A stretch of 64,000 bases of DNA from Sacculina carcini (GCA_916048095.2 OU696572.1:6885954-6949953); one strand, 5' to 3'; numbered from the stretch's first letter, positions 42,331 through 52,687 are shown. Notes: a model not told the origin generated them from the letters alone. A program made the numbers and translations.

Positions 42331-43413
42331 TGTTGATTCTACTCCCGCACTTGCGTCTTACAAAAACATAGTCCGCCGAATGACCGGTTGGCCTGTGCTC
42401 TCATGTGTATCCAAAATGGCAGCATTAATGTCGGGTAAATTACGACTTTCCATCGCAGCTGCGGCATATGTTGATCGCTGTTCTCGGAGCCACTTTTCAG
42501 GTACTCTAGTGAGTGTGTCGGCACGATTCTCACCAGATCTCACAACCAAAACATGCAGCGTCAATTTGTATTCTCAGACCAATTCACGCACAAGGTCTAT
42601 TCTTCGCCGGATTAGCATTTCGATCTGAGCTTCCGTCTTGAGACAATTTCGACCGCTCAGTGCGTCAAATAACCAGCGGTGCACTGTCACAGAATCTGTG
42701 TAGAGTTCCACTGTACGGAAGCCCCAAGCAACAGCCAGATTGAGTCCGCGTATGGCAGGGTCAAGCTCAGCCATGTTTTGTGCGCAGCAGGATCTCTCCG
42801 GAGCCAACTCGCATCCTCCACAACACTTCCGTCTCCCATGGCTACAACTAAACCAACGGCAAGAGAGCTTGCGTCAGTCCAAACTTGTACACACTCACCC
42901 GCAACGCACCAGGTCCCATGCGCAGGATCACTGATCAAAACCTTACTTCAAATTTCCTCCAACTGTTCGACAAGTGAAGCTTCTTCAATGACGTCGTCCC
43001 ACGACTTAGAAAGCTCGTTTGCTCTGCGCTTCAGCCATGCGACCGCTGGGCGCAGCCAGCCACAAACAGGCAAGTGAGCCACCAAACGGCCGCACCAGGA
43101 AAACACTGTGCGTCTCGTGATACTCGCAGGAATTTCGTCGATACTTGCGCTTCGCTTCCACTGCAACTCATTGCCAGTTTGCTGCACTTGCAATCCCAAC
43201 AATTTGGCCCCGTCTGAAACACGCTCAGGTGCGTTGCATTCTAGACCAAAGTCGCCAAGGTGCTTGATCACGTTCTCAGCGCTCATCTCATCTTACTTGA
43301 TCAAAAAGACGTCGACATATGGCAACACAGCCGCGTTAAGAGCAGGGTCAACAGCCAGTATAGCTTGCACAACATTCTTCATGACTAATGGTGCAATGTT
43401 TATCCCAAAGCCC
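42331..43413 (-). pseudogene. Copy 4 RNase H and RT palm, fragmented
   Basis: VWTDASSLAVGLVVAM, the AELDPAIRGLNLAVAW counterpart, LYTDSVTVHRW and an ADTLTRVPEKW box mark RNase H. Upstream, NVIKHLGDFGLEC and TRRTVFSWCGRLVAHLPVCGWL match the connection domain of copy 2. The catalytic box near 43,305 reads LPYVDVFLI, so one Asp of YVDD has been lost along with a codon. RT is then cut by the solo LTR. Confidence 0.75.
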
Positions 43414-44219
43414 TGTAACAGTTTTGTTTTTCAGCGATGATAATTCTAGTTGAGCAGGCCTCTTAATGTTGTGCGCCGCGATAACTCTTGTTGTGCCGAT
43501 TCCAAACAGTAGTTTTGTTGAAACAATGTATTTCGTCGTGATATTGAAGGTTGCAGTTCTTAACTCTATCGTCCTAACGTTATATTCAATGTTCTATCCT
43601 ATCTGTTCTGCCTGTATCTGCTAGTCTGTCTCTCCTGTCTGTCTTCCTATCTGTTCTCTTGTTCTCCTATTCCTATATCCATACTGCCGCTGCTCTTCTA
43701 TTCCTATCACCATACTGCCTATCTCCTCCTCGAATGGTGAAAACACTGTGCTTATATAGTGCCAACTAGCGCCGCTTTCCAGCTCCAAGCGGTGTACGGC
43801 CTCATTAATTACTGACCGCAAGGTCACCACAATGCAGCACGTCCATAGTCTTACACACTGGTGTGTGTAATATATGTGTGTGCACGTGCTGCCCTGCTGT
43901 CTCTTAATGTCTTGCAGTTGTGTGTGTGTGTGCCTACATGTGTGCAACCAATGATGTGTTCTGTATGCTGACCTATTCTGGTGATGTATGTGTTTATGTG
44001 TGTGTGCGCGTGCAACCACTACTCTCGTTACCTAACCTATTCTGGTGATGTATGTGTTTATTTGTGTGTGCGCGTGCAACCACTACTTTCTATTCTACCA
44101 TCTATCTTATGCTACATCTAATACACAACATGCAATATACAATGTTCCAAAACAGACGATTACAAAAATAAGAATATATGATATGTATATAACACCGCAA
44201 AATATAAAACATTGTTACA
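43414..44219. repeat. 806-bp solo LTR with 5-bp target duplication
   Basis: Ends are TGTAACA and TGTTACA, a 7-bp inverted repeat with TG/CA termini. AGCCC occurs at 43,409-43,413 and 44,220-44,224. The insertion exactly interrupts the RT segment between YCLTRLG and the following GINIAPLVMK. A ~62-bp tandem duplication lies at 43,970-44,095. There is no coding content. A short non-autonomous element with LTR-like ends is the alternative. Confidence 0.8.
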
Positions 44220-45254
44220 AGCCCAGCCTAGTGAGACAATATCGCTGCCCAGAAATGACAACGGTTTGGTAACACCATAGACGCTCATCAACATGAATCT
44301 GCAGGTACGCACTTTTCAAGTCCACTACGGCCAGGTTATTGCCATGACGACGCCATCGTCGAAACTGGTCCGCGCATGCATCAGTATCGGCATCAGTTCT
44401 CGATAATCGAGAACTGGACTGACTTTGGCCTTATTCTTTTGATGTACGGCCATCAATGGCGCAAGACCGCGGGGCTTTCCATGAACACGCTCATCATGTC
44501 TTACCAGCCATCCACGCTTGATCAAGCTGCTCAATTCTATATCGTATTCATGCCGAATACTGGCTTTTACACCGTACTGAGGTGTCGTGTTGTTCAGACA
44601 TGGAGGTCCGGAACCATCGGTCCATTTCCAGCCTACTGTCCATCTCTTTCTGTCATCGTCATACCGCACGGTGAAATCAAGCGTGTCAATATCCGAAACA
44701 CGGCTATGACGCCGTGTTGATGCCGCGATAACACTGCTGGAATCCTCGCAACCGAATCTCCCACACTTCGGAGACGTCACATTCACTCCACCAAGTGCCA
44801 CAATACCTGTCATACCTAGTATGACGTCAACTCCGAGAGGATGCTCATTCACCACTAAAACATTCACTTCGACACAACCTTTGCTCTTTACTCCAATATC
44901 TACACTTCCAATACCAATACATAACATAGATGTACCACCCAATGTAGCAACACTGACCTGCTGTCGACGCCATTTATTAACACGCGATACATGCACGATC
45001 GTATCAGTACACCCTGTGTCAACAAGCACTCTACACAGGCGGCCACCAACAAGAAGCTTGTAGCGTATCACACGCCCTTCACCGCTGCGGCCACACACAC
45101 ACATCAGCGCCACTATCAGGCTCTGTTTGTCAGCCGAAGGGTAAACGGCAGCGTAGGCCGCTTTACAGTACGACACGCTCTTCACGCGATACATGCACGA
45201 TCGTATCAGTACACCCTGTGTCAACAAGCACTCTACACAGGCGGCCACCAACAA
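44220..45254 (-). pseudogene. Copy 4 protease and RT N-terminal part
   Basis: VLVDTGCTDTIVHVSR is the retropepsin active site and VDVILGMTGIVALGGV the second motif. The linker continues through WTVGWKWTDGSGPP to GLAPLMAVHQKNKAKV, VLDYREL and, in another register, DLKSAYLQIHVDERLW (44,290-44,340). The region upstream of the protease (from about 44,985) is duplicated. Confidence 0.78.
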
Positions 45255-45480
45255 GAAGCTTGTAGCGTATCACACGCCCTTCACCGCTGCAGCCACACAC
45301 ACATCAGCGCCACCCTCAGGCTCTGCCTCCCAGCCGAAGGGTAAACCCTAGGGTAGGCCGCTGACAGTATAACACGTATCACACACTCTTTCACATTCCG
45401 GTCACACACACAGCAGCACTACCCTCACACTCTGCCTAGTGCCAGCCGACGTATAATCCCTTTGGGTAGGCCGCTGGCAC
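44985..45480. repeat. ~204-bp tandem duplication with a third diverged unit
   Basis: 44,985-45,187 and 45,188-45,380 share CGCGATACATGCACGATCGTATC and the following protease/gag junction sequence almost exactly. A third, shorter copy of the tail (GGTAGGCCGCTG) ends near 45,477. This is a triplication inside a decayed gag-protease junction. Confidence 0.75.
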
Positions 45481-45628
45481 GCATCAAGACGGCGAACATA
45501 ACGGGACGGTGCGGGGCAGTCTTCCTTGGTTTGTGACGTGATACGGTTTGGTGGTGCGTGCCCAGTGCATTGTGTAATTGGCGGAATATTTGTTGTATGT
45601 GTGATAATGTGTGATTGTGATTCATTGT

Positions 45629-46030
45629 AGTAGTAGGCCGCGACAGTTTGTGACATTTGCACAGAGTGGGGGAAGTGGGGAGGGCAAGGGCGTTTTTTGC
45701 ACGCTTTAGGCCCCCTTATGACGTCACAGGTTTTTGCACGGTTTAGGCCCCGCCCCCTTATGACGTCATTTTTGCACATTCAGGTGGCGCCCTCCATACC
45801 TAACCAATGGTGCCCTCTATACCGGAAGTGATTCCCTCCATACTTGACAAGTGGCGTCCTCTATTCCTAACCAGTGACGCCCTCTATACTTGACCAGTGG
45901 CACCGGCTATACCTGACCTGACCAGATGTGGTGCCATCTATGGTGAGCTGTGGTACCTGTGAACACAGCAGCGTCATCTATACATATTTGAATCAATTTA
46001 TTTAATTAATTTTATTTTGTTTATTTGACC
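45629..46030 (+). repeat. Left terminal repeat, outer part, with CRE-like and 20-bp minisatellite units
   Basis: Two units TTTTTGCACG(C/G)TTTAGGCCC followed by CCCTTATGACGTCA occur at 45,693-45,768. Then about eight ~20-bp units related to CCTAACCAGTGGCGCCCTC run to about 45,945. It matches the inverted 62,770-63,140. At about 46,025 it jumps directly to the inner edge sequence GACCTTGAGATGGCGCC, skipping about 900 bp present at 47,740-48,620. Confidence 0.85.
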
Positions 46031-46139
46031 TTGAGATGGCGCCAGACTGGCGGGAATGTTGTCAATAAACTGCGCAGTTGATGACGTTGTATGATAAGAG
46101 TGCATGCAGGTGCATGTTTTTGATATACTGCGCATGCGC

Positions 46140-46165
46140 TGACGTCATCATCCAGAGTATATAAA
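46140..46165 (+). promoter_or_regulatory. Promoter of the first polymerase-type gene, copy 1
   Basis: TGACGTCA at 46,140-46,147 and TATATAAA at 46,158-46,165 lie about 120 bp before the ATG. A TCAGT follows at 46,174 but only about 18 bases after the TATA start, so the real start site is unclear. Confidence 0.6.
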
Positions 46166-46283
46166 TTGCCGAGTCAGTGCGCATCTGTCGTTTAGTTTCA
46201 TCGTTTATTGCGTGCGGGTCGGTCTTTAGTGCTCCAGTTATTTATTGTGTTTGTTATATTTGCTGCCATATTGTTTTGGACAG

Positions 46284-47385
46284 ATGGCTTCAAAGCATCG
46301 GTTGAGTGATGAGGACGACGGCTCGCCAATGAAGCGTGGAGACACTGCCGAGGTGAGCAACATCCGGTGTGTTTTACAAAATGTGAGCTCAAGGTACGTT
46401 CGGCGATTCAGAGCTCAAGGCAAATCGTACCACCTGGAGCTGAGCTTTACGGAGCCCGACAACGTCATTGGAGCAATTGCTTCAATTGAAGCGACCATCG
46501 ACGCTGTGATGGGTCAGGTGCTCCAAGGAGTGGTCCCTGACGATTATGTGGGCATTACTCTGCACAACGCCGACTACAAGCAGGACGCATACCTGGTGCC
46601 TCGGCGCGTCAGAGATTTCGACCCGTCACTTTTGTCAAAAAGGTAAGCGTTTTTGTATTTTGTTGTAGCCCCCTATTATTTACTAGATTTTATTTGCGAG
46701 ATTAAATAATCAAATTAAATATGAAATTGGTTGTTTGTTTCAAGGCTCGAATCCATCACACAGTCAAACGCGTCATTCATCAGCAACAACTCCACATTAC
46801 ACCTCACAGTCACACACATCAAACAACAATCAACCATGGATATCGACATTCACGGCGATGCTAGGCTAAAGCTCAAGGGGGACGTGAAGTCCTGGTTTAC
46901 CAACAAGAAATGCTTCTTTCGGATTGCCGGGACTCACTGTCTCCCACGAGCTCCGGCAGCTGCCATGTACATACACAACAGCACAGACAAAAGTGCACGA
47001 AACCGCCAAGGCATGAAGAGGTTGGAGGAAAGAACGAATTCGTTTGAGGAGGAGGCGAAACGACTGTGCATGGCATCGCAACTGGACTGGACGGCACGGA
47101 TGGGGACAAGGGAAGTGGGCATTTTCACACAACACCTGCACGACTACACAGTACACATTTACTAGTCAGAACACATGCACAAACACGTACACACCTCCGG
47201 CACGGGAAACACACATCTGTACTTGTATCACACGCACGAACATTTTGACGTAATCACCTCTATCACTGCATTCCTTTCCATATCCTACTTTTGCCACCAC
47301 TGTCAAACATCGTACATACAAAAAAACGAACACACCTGTGCCGGGGGCTGCCAAGACTGTGGATCACCAACAAAATGCGTGATCA
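46284..47385 (+). pseudogene. Polinton DNA polymerase B N-terminal region, copy 1 (spliced, truncated)
   Basis: ATG 46,284 opens 119 codons that stop just after a splice donor: AAAAAG|GTAAGC with the GT at 46,643-46,644. An acceptor TTTGTTTCAAG ends at 46,744, and the next exon continues in the matching phase. The intron is 102 bp. The product has VPDDYVGITLHN, then IAGTHCLPRAP, then LYHTHEHFDVITSI and a Cys-pair region CHHCQTS. I recall this pattern from the N-terminal part of Polinton protein-primed polymerases. An in-frame TAG lies at 47,163-47,165. Sequence ends where the second left-arm unit begins at about 47,391. Confidence 0.6.
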
Positions 47386-47390
47386 CCAAC

Positions 47391-47740
47391 AAAAGGCCCC
47401 CTTATGACGTCACAGGTTTTTGCACGGTTTAGGCCCCGCCCCCTTATGACGTCATTTTTGCACAGTCAGGTGGCGCCCTCCATACCTAACCAGTGGTGCC
47501 CTCTATACCGGAAGTGATTCCCTCCATACTTGACAAGTGGCGTCCTCTATTCCTAACCAGTGACGCCCTCTATACTTGACCAGTGGCACCGCCTATACCT
47601 GACCTGACCGGATGTGGTGCCATCTATGGTGAGCTGTGGTACCTGTGAACACAGCAGCGACATCTATACATATTTGAATCAATTTATTTAATTAATTTTA
47701 TTTTGTTTATTTCATTTATTTATTTTTTTCATTCATTTTA
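47391..47740 (+). repeat. Second copy of the outer terminal-repeat units
   Basis: Repeats 45,705-46,020 almost exactly, including two TGACGTCA sites (47,405-47,412 and 47,447-47,454) and the CCTAACCAGTGG minisatellite. It marks the junction of a tandem duplication of the left arm. Confidence 0.88.
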
Positions 47741-48652
47741 TCTATTTTCTTTACTTTATTTATTTTATTTATTTTATTCAATTCATCCTATTTATTTCGA
47801 TTTTTTGTGTGTAGAGTGTAGTGTTGAGTGAAGAAAGTTTTTACCTGGTTGGGATTCGAACCGAGGTCCTCGGGGTTCGAGCAGAATCTTACGCAGTTCG
47901 GCCATTGTAGAGGTTCAAGAGAGATGGTTTATATGTGGTATATATAGTGCGCAAGCACGAGTGTACAATTAAATTAATTTATAGAATTGTGAGACACTTG
48001 TGGCGCACATGATACAATTGTGGCGCACGTATTAGGTATATTATTGTTTATTATATTTGGTTATGCTAATTAAATTAATTTAGAGTTGTGAGACAAATGC
48101 GGCGCACATGATACAATTGTGGCGCGCGTATTAGGCATATTAATGTTTATATTAGGTTATGATAATTAGCTGTGTTAAAACAAGTTAATTTATAAATAAA
48201 ATGAAATTAATTTGAAAAATATTTATCAAGTGTGTTTAGACGGGTGAATAATCGGTGGATGGCAGTAGATGCCCATAACAATGATTTGTTCAAACTGCGC
48301 ATGCGCAGATGTCAGTACGGTATCACGTGCGCGGTGCGTGATTGTGCATCATCCAAGGTGACCTTGATATGGCGCCATTCAGTCGGGGAATGTGTTTGAT
48401 GTACTGCGCAGTTGATGACTTTGTATGATAAGAGTGCATGCAAGTGCATGTACTTTTACGGTGTGATGGAATGCAGTGCTGAGTCAGCACTGCTGACGTC
48501 AGCACGTTATCATGGTGTGTGCATTGCACCGAGGTCATGGGTACTTTGCAGAGTTGCAGAGCTGCTAAGAAAAGCAGAGTTGCTATCACGTGCGCGGTGC
48601 GTGATTGTGCATCATCCAAGGTGACCTTGAGATGGCGCCAGACTGGCGGGAA
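47741..48652 (+). repeat. Left terminal repeat, inner part
   Basis: Inverted match of about 61,556-62,520. It contains a tRNA-like segment, repeated GGCGCACATGATACAATTGTGGCGC units (47,998-48,125) and a palindrome TGCTGACGTCAGCA at 48,491-48,504. No gene is seen. Confidence 0.85.
47844..47915 (-). other. tRNA-Leu/Ser-like Pol III promoter remnant in left terminal repeat
   Basis: On the minus strand an A-box-like TGGCCGAACTG and a B-box GGTTCGAATCC lie about 31 bases apart. The start ATGGCCGA and the end TTCGAATCCCA resemble tRNA-Leu. The acceptor stem does not pair and the variable region is shortened, so it is not a working tRNA gene. Confidence 0.55.
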
Positions 48653-48735
48653 TGTTGTCAATAAACTGCGCAGTTGATGACGTTGTATGATAAGAGTGCA
48701 TGCAGGTGCATGTTTTTGATATACTGCGCATGCGC

Positions 48736-48761
48736 TGACGTCATCATCCAGAGTATATAAA
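48736..48761 (+). promoter_or_regulatory. Promoter of the polymerase-type gene, copy 2
   Basis: TGACGTCA (48,736-48,743) and TATATAAA (48,754-48,761) are placed exactly as in copy 1. Confidence 0.6.
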
Positions 48762-48879
48762 TTACCGAGTCAGTGCGCATCTGTCGTTTAGTTTCATCGT
48801 TTATTGCGTGCGGGTCGGTCTTTAGTGCTCCAGTTATTTCTTGTGTTTGTTATATTTGCTGCCATATTGTTTTGGACAG

Positions 48880-51091
48880 ATGGCTACAAAGCATCGGTTG
48901 AGTGATGAGGACGACGGCTCGCCAATGAAGCGTGGAGACACTGCCGAGGTGAGCAACATCCGGTGTGTTTTACAAAATGTGAGCTCAAGGTACGTTCGGC
49001 GATTCAGAGCTCAAGGCAAATCGTACCACCTGGAGCTGAGCTTTACGGAGCCCGACAACGTCATTGGAGCAATTGCTTCAATTGAAGCGACCATCGACGC
49101 TGTGATGGGTCAGGTGCTCCAAGGAGTGGTCCCTGACGATTATGTGGGCATTACTCTGCACAACGCCGACTACAAGCAGGACGCATACCTGGTGCCTCGG
49201 CGCGTCAGAGATTTCGACCCGTCACTTTTGTCAAAAAGGTAAGCGTTTTTGTATTTTGTTGTAGCCCCCTATTATTTACTAGATTTTATTTACGAGATTA
49301 AATAATCAAATTAAATATGAAATTGGTTGTTTGTTTCAAAGCTCGAATCCATCACACAGTCAAACGCGTCATTCATCAGCAACAACTCCACATTACACCC
49401 CACAGTCACACACATCAAACAACAATCAACCATGGATATCGACATTCACGGCGCGGCTAGGCTAAAGCTCAAGGGGGACGTGAAGTCCTGGTTTACCAAC
49501 AAGAAATGCTTCTTTCGGATTGCCGGGACTCACTGTCTCCCACGAGCTCCGGCAGCTGCCATGTACATACACAACAGCACAGACAAAAGTGCACGACACC
49601 GCCAAGGCATGAAGAGGTTGGAGGAAAGAACGAATTCGTTTGAGGAGGAGGCAAAACGACTGTGCATGGCATCGCAACTGGACTGGACGGCACGGATGGG
49701 GACAAGGGAAGTGGGCATTTTCACACAACACCTGCACGACTACACAGTACACATTTACTAGTCAGAACACATGCACAAACACGTACACACCTCCGGCACG
49801 GGAAACACACATCTGTACTTGTATCACACGCACGAACATTTTGACGTAATCACCTCTATCACTGCATTCCTTTCCATACCCTACTTTTGCCACCACTGTC
49901 AAACATCCACCACTGTCAACATCGTACATACACAAAAACGAACACACCTGTGCCGGGGGCTGCCAATACTGTGGATCACCAACAAAATGCGTGAGGGAAG
50001 GTGCTCTGGTCCACTGTCCCGATTGTAATTTGAACTTTATCTCAGCCTCTTCTTTCGCGGCCCACAAAAAGCCTCAAGCCAAAAAATCAGCCTCTTCTTT
50101 CTGTTTCGCGGCCCACAAAAATGTTCGTTGTTGTGTGCGCCGTGGATGTCGTACTTGTGCCGACATAACATACAAATCACACTAAAAAACCATCATGTGT
50201 GTGGGACATACTTGTGTCCATTTTGTACGGAGCGGGTCGCGAAGCAGGAGGTTTCCACCACCCCACATCGATGCTTTCTGCAGCCGCTCAAGTCTGCTGC
50301 AATTAATCAGAAACAATTGTATATTTTAATTGTATTTCGAGTGCATGAACATCCCTGAAACAAACCGTCATGTTCCCAACTATTGCGTGTGTCAGATTTG
50401 CTGTTTGTTGCTTGCTTCGAGAATATCTCCGATCCTTGCTCTGTTTACGGCACTAACCAGCATGAGTTTGTATTCTCCGGACCAAATACGCTGCAGGACT
50501 TTGGTCGATGGTTGTTTTCCCACGATCAAGCAAATGTCATTACGCATTACGCATTAAGCGCATTACGCACAAGGCTATGACAACAACTTGGTCGTGGAAT
50601 ATGCGTTGAGTCAGGGAATGTTGCCAGATCTCATAATGAACTGTCTAAAAATCCTCTCCATCAAATTTCCCAACTCCAAACTTCATTTCCTTGATTCGTT
50701 CAGTTTCCTGCCTATGCCTCCCGCTAAATTTTCCAAAAGTTCCAATATTTCCGTCCGCAAAGGTTTCTTTCCTCACACGATGAACACTCCTGATCACCAA
50801 TCCTATGTTGGACCGTTCCCCACAGTCGACATGTTTGATGTGGATTGTATGTCGGTCGACCAGCGTGCCGAGTTTCTGACCTGGCATGCCAGTCAAGTTG
50901 GCAAGACATATGATTTCCGCCGTGAAATGGGTGCATATTGTCGAGACGATGTCAATGTACTTCGTCTCGGCGCCATGCGTTTCCGTGACCAGTTCATCGG
51001 TGTCACGAAAACAGACCCGTTCCAGTGTATCACATTACCATCTGCGTGCCACACTGTCTGGCGGTCAAAGTATTTGCGTAAAATAAAATAA
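48880..51091 (+). pseudogene. polB: Polinton DNA polymerase B, copy 2: N-terminal region, zinc fingers and exonuclease, palm missing
   Basis: Exon 1 is 48,880-49,238, followed by the same donor as copy 1. The acceptor reads TTTCAAAG, one base off copy 1, which would shift the frame on splicing. The same TAG occurs at 49,759-49,761. Then come LYHTHEHFDVITSI, HCPDCNLNFISASSF (with a short internal duplication at 50,046-50,120) and HVPNYCVCQICC. The exonuclease part is GYDNNLVVEYALSQG, KLHFLDSFSFLPMPP and CRDDVNVLRLGAMRF. The protein ends at SKYLRKIK just where the polymerase palm should start. No SLYP-like or DTDS-like motif is found anywhere. Several frameshifts lie between 50,180 and 50,590. 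Confidence 0.75.
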
Positions 51092-51678
51092 TGAGCGCCT
51101 TCCGACGAATGGTTCTCATATCGCAAGCGACGTATAAGGAGATGCAGAATCGGATCGCGCCTGTTCCCATACCGGAGCGGGAACAAATACTCTTCAACCC
51201 AACGGCCAGTGACGAAACCAAACGAATTCAGTTTGTTGATGCATGGCATCCGAAACGAGAGGCTGCTACAGCTCCACCAGCGGTAGAACGAATCGAAAAC
51301 AAAGATAAATGGCTAGATCTGGTTCCACTCACATATAAACGTCAGGCACGGTACGTTCTCGATCGGTTGGCTACAGTGCTCGAATGGGACAACAAAACGG
51401 GGATGCTCCATCTTGACCGAAACCCAATTCCGTATAGTAATATTGTTGATTTGATAAATGATATTGTGCGTCAACGGAAAGGTGTGACACAACCCGTGGG
51501 CTGGGCACAAATAAAACCGTTGGTGGAATCGTTAAACTTGCCGCGCGAAGCAGCACCAAATTTACATACTGTTCAAACAACATTCAAAAGTCGTCAGGCG
51601 GTGGAGGAGGAGGAGAGGGATAGTAGCGATCGTGAGATACTGTCCACGAAACGAAAATGGCTCAGGTATCCACGTTGA
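51091..51678 (+). CDS. Conserved Polinton-type protein of 195 aa, function unknown
   Basis: ATG at 51,091 overlaps the polymerase stop (TAATG). The central block LVPLTYKRQARYVLDRLATV, then LEWDNKTGML, then PIPYSNIVDLINDIV looks like a short conserved protein I recall beside polymerase and integrase genes in Polintons. The C-terminus is charged (VEEEERDSSDRE, then TKRKWLRYPR). There is no membrane segment or catalytic motif. The frame is intact. Function is not known to me. Confidence 0.6.
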   Translation: MSAFRRMVLISQATYKEMQNRIAPVPIPEREQILFNPTASDETKRIQFVDAWHPKREAATAPPAVERIENKDKWLDLVPLTYKRQARYVLDRLATVLEWDNKTGMLHLDRNPIPYSNIVDLINDIVRQRKGVTQPVGWAQIKPLVESLNLPREAAPNLHTVQTTFKSRQAVEEEERDSSDREILSTKRKWLRYPR

Positions 51679-52472
51679 AGTGGTCGCAGACCACTCGTTA
51701 ATTGCATAGGCAAGTGCGTAAACGGTTTGCACGTAATCCGTACACCAGCTCGGGTTTGAACGATACATGGCAAGTGGATTTTTGCGATGTCTGTTGTTTG
51801 CGAGGTCACAATACACAGGTAAAGTACCTGTTGGCCGCTGTAGATGTATTCAGCAGGCAAGCACATGTGCGCACATTAAGCAGCAAGAACGTACCGGCAG
51901 TGGCCAAGGCAATGGACTCTATTATCAAGGACAATTGTATACCGATACAGATAATGAGCGACAAGGGACGAGAATTCACCGGACACGAATTCAAGCGTGT
52001 AATGAAAGAGTACAATATTCATCATTATACGACAACCACAATTATTCGAAAAGCATGGATAGTCGAGCGATTTTTTAGAACATTTCTCTCGCTCATATAC
52101 AAATACATGACAGAGTATAATACAAAACGATATGTGAAAATGCTTCCGTGGCTTTTGGAGCAATACAACAACACTCATCATCGATCCGTCGGGATGGCGC
52201 CAAGACACGTGACAATGGCGACGCAGCACCTGGTTGATGTGAGAAAACCATGTAAGCAGACGCCGAAATTACGCTTCGGCGATAAAGTGTGTCTCGCTCT
52301 ACCGAAAACAATATTTGAGAAAAGCTATACGCAGACATTTTCCAGCGAGGTGTTTATCATATCGGCGATATGTACCTGTCGACCTGTACCAATGTACAAG
52401 CTGCAAGACACAAGCGGAAAGACAATAGCCGGATCATATTATCAGCAAGAGCTTGGGCGTGTTGCTACGTAG
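51657..52472 (+). pseudogene. int: Polinton retroviral-type integrase
   Basis: The core shows TWQVDFCDVC, IMSDKGREFTGHEF and IVERFFRTFLS, i.e. D, D and E with retroviral spacing. A C-terminal SH3-like part has GDKVCLALPKTIFEKSYTQTF and GSYYQQELGRV, the usual Polinton ending. A TAA at 51,699-51,701 cuts the N-terminal LHRQVRKRFARN region from an in-frame ATG at 51,657. No earlier N-terminus was found, so the first part is missing or was spliced. It would insert the element into host DNA with a short target duplication, as ATTGT at the ends suggests. Confidence 0.88.
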
Positions 52473-52657
52473 ATGCTCTATCACAATATTGTTGACATTA
52501 TGGTATCGGCGTTGATGCAATGTCAGCATGCTCGACATGTGTTTTGCTTCTCGGTGCTGAGTCACCGACTGACAAACACAAAGACACAATGTAAAATGCA
52601 TGATTTGTCAGCATACAGCCGCACATACAGCGGAGACGCATGCCCCTTTGGATGAGC
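52473..52657. other. Intergenic stretch of the Polinton
   Basis: AT-balanced DNA without a recognisable gene. It ends in the promoter of the first proline-rich gene. Confidence 0.4.
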
Positions 52658-52687
52658 AATAAAAGGACGATTTCAATCGCACTCAGT
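52658..52687 (+). promoter_or_regulatory. TATA and TCAGT core promoter of proline-rich gene 1
   Basis: AATAAAAGG at 52,658-52,666 and the initiator TCAGT at 52,683-52,687, about 25 bases apart. The ATG follows at 52,729. Confidence 0.7.

Larger units (their letters stand above)
41297..45530 (-). mobile_element. Family A-related LTR retrotransposon, copy 4, decayed
   Basis: Integrase, RNase H, RT and protease of the family A type are readable in order on the minus strand. Many indels and an 806-bp solo LTR (43,414-44,219) interrupt RT. It is more diverged from copy 2 than copy 1 is. The gag end near 45,250-45,530 contains tandem ~204-bp duplications. The 5' end is lost near the Polinton. Confidence 0.78.

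Noticed and set aside
46174-46178. TCAGT as the initiator of the first polymerase-type gene
   Set aside because: Only about 18 bases from the TATA start, too close for a normal TATA-initiator pair, unlike the 25-27 bases of the other promoters.
47844-47915. A functional tRNA gene
   Set aside because: Box motifs are present but the acceptor stem does not pair and the middle is shortened.
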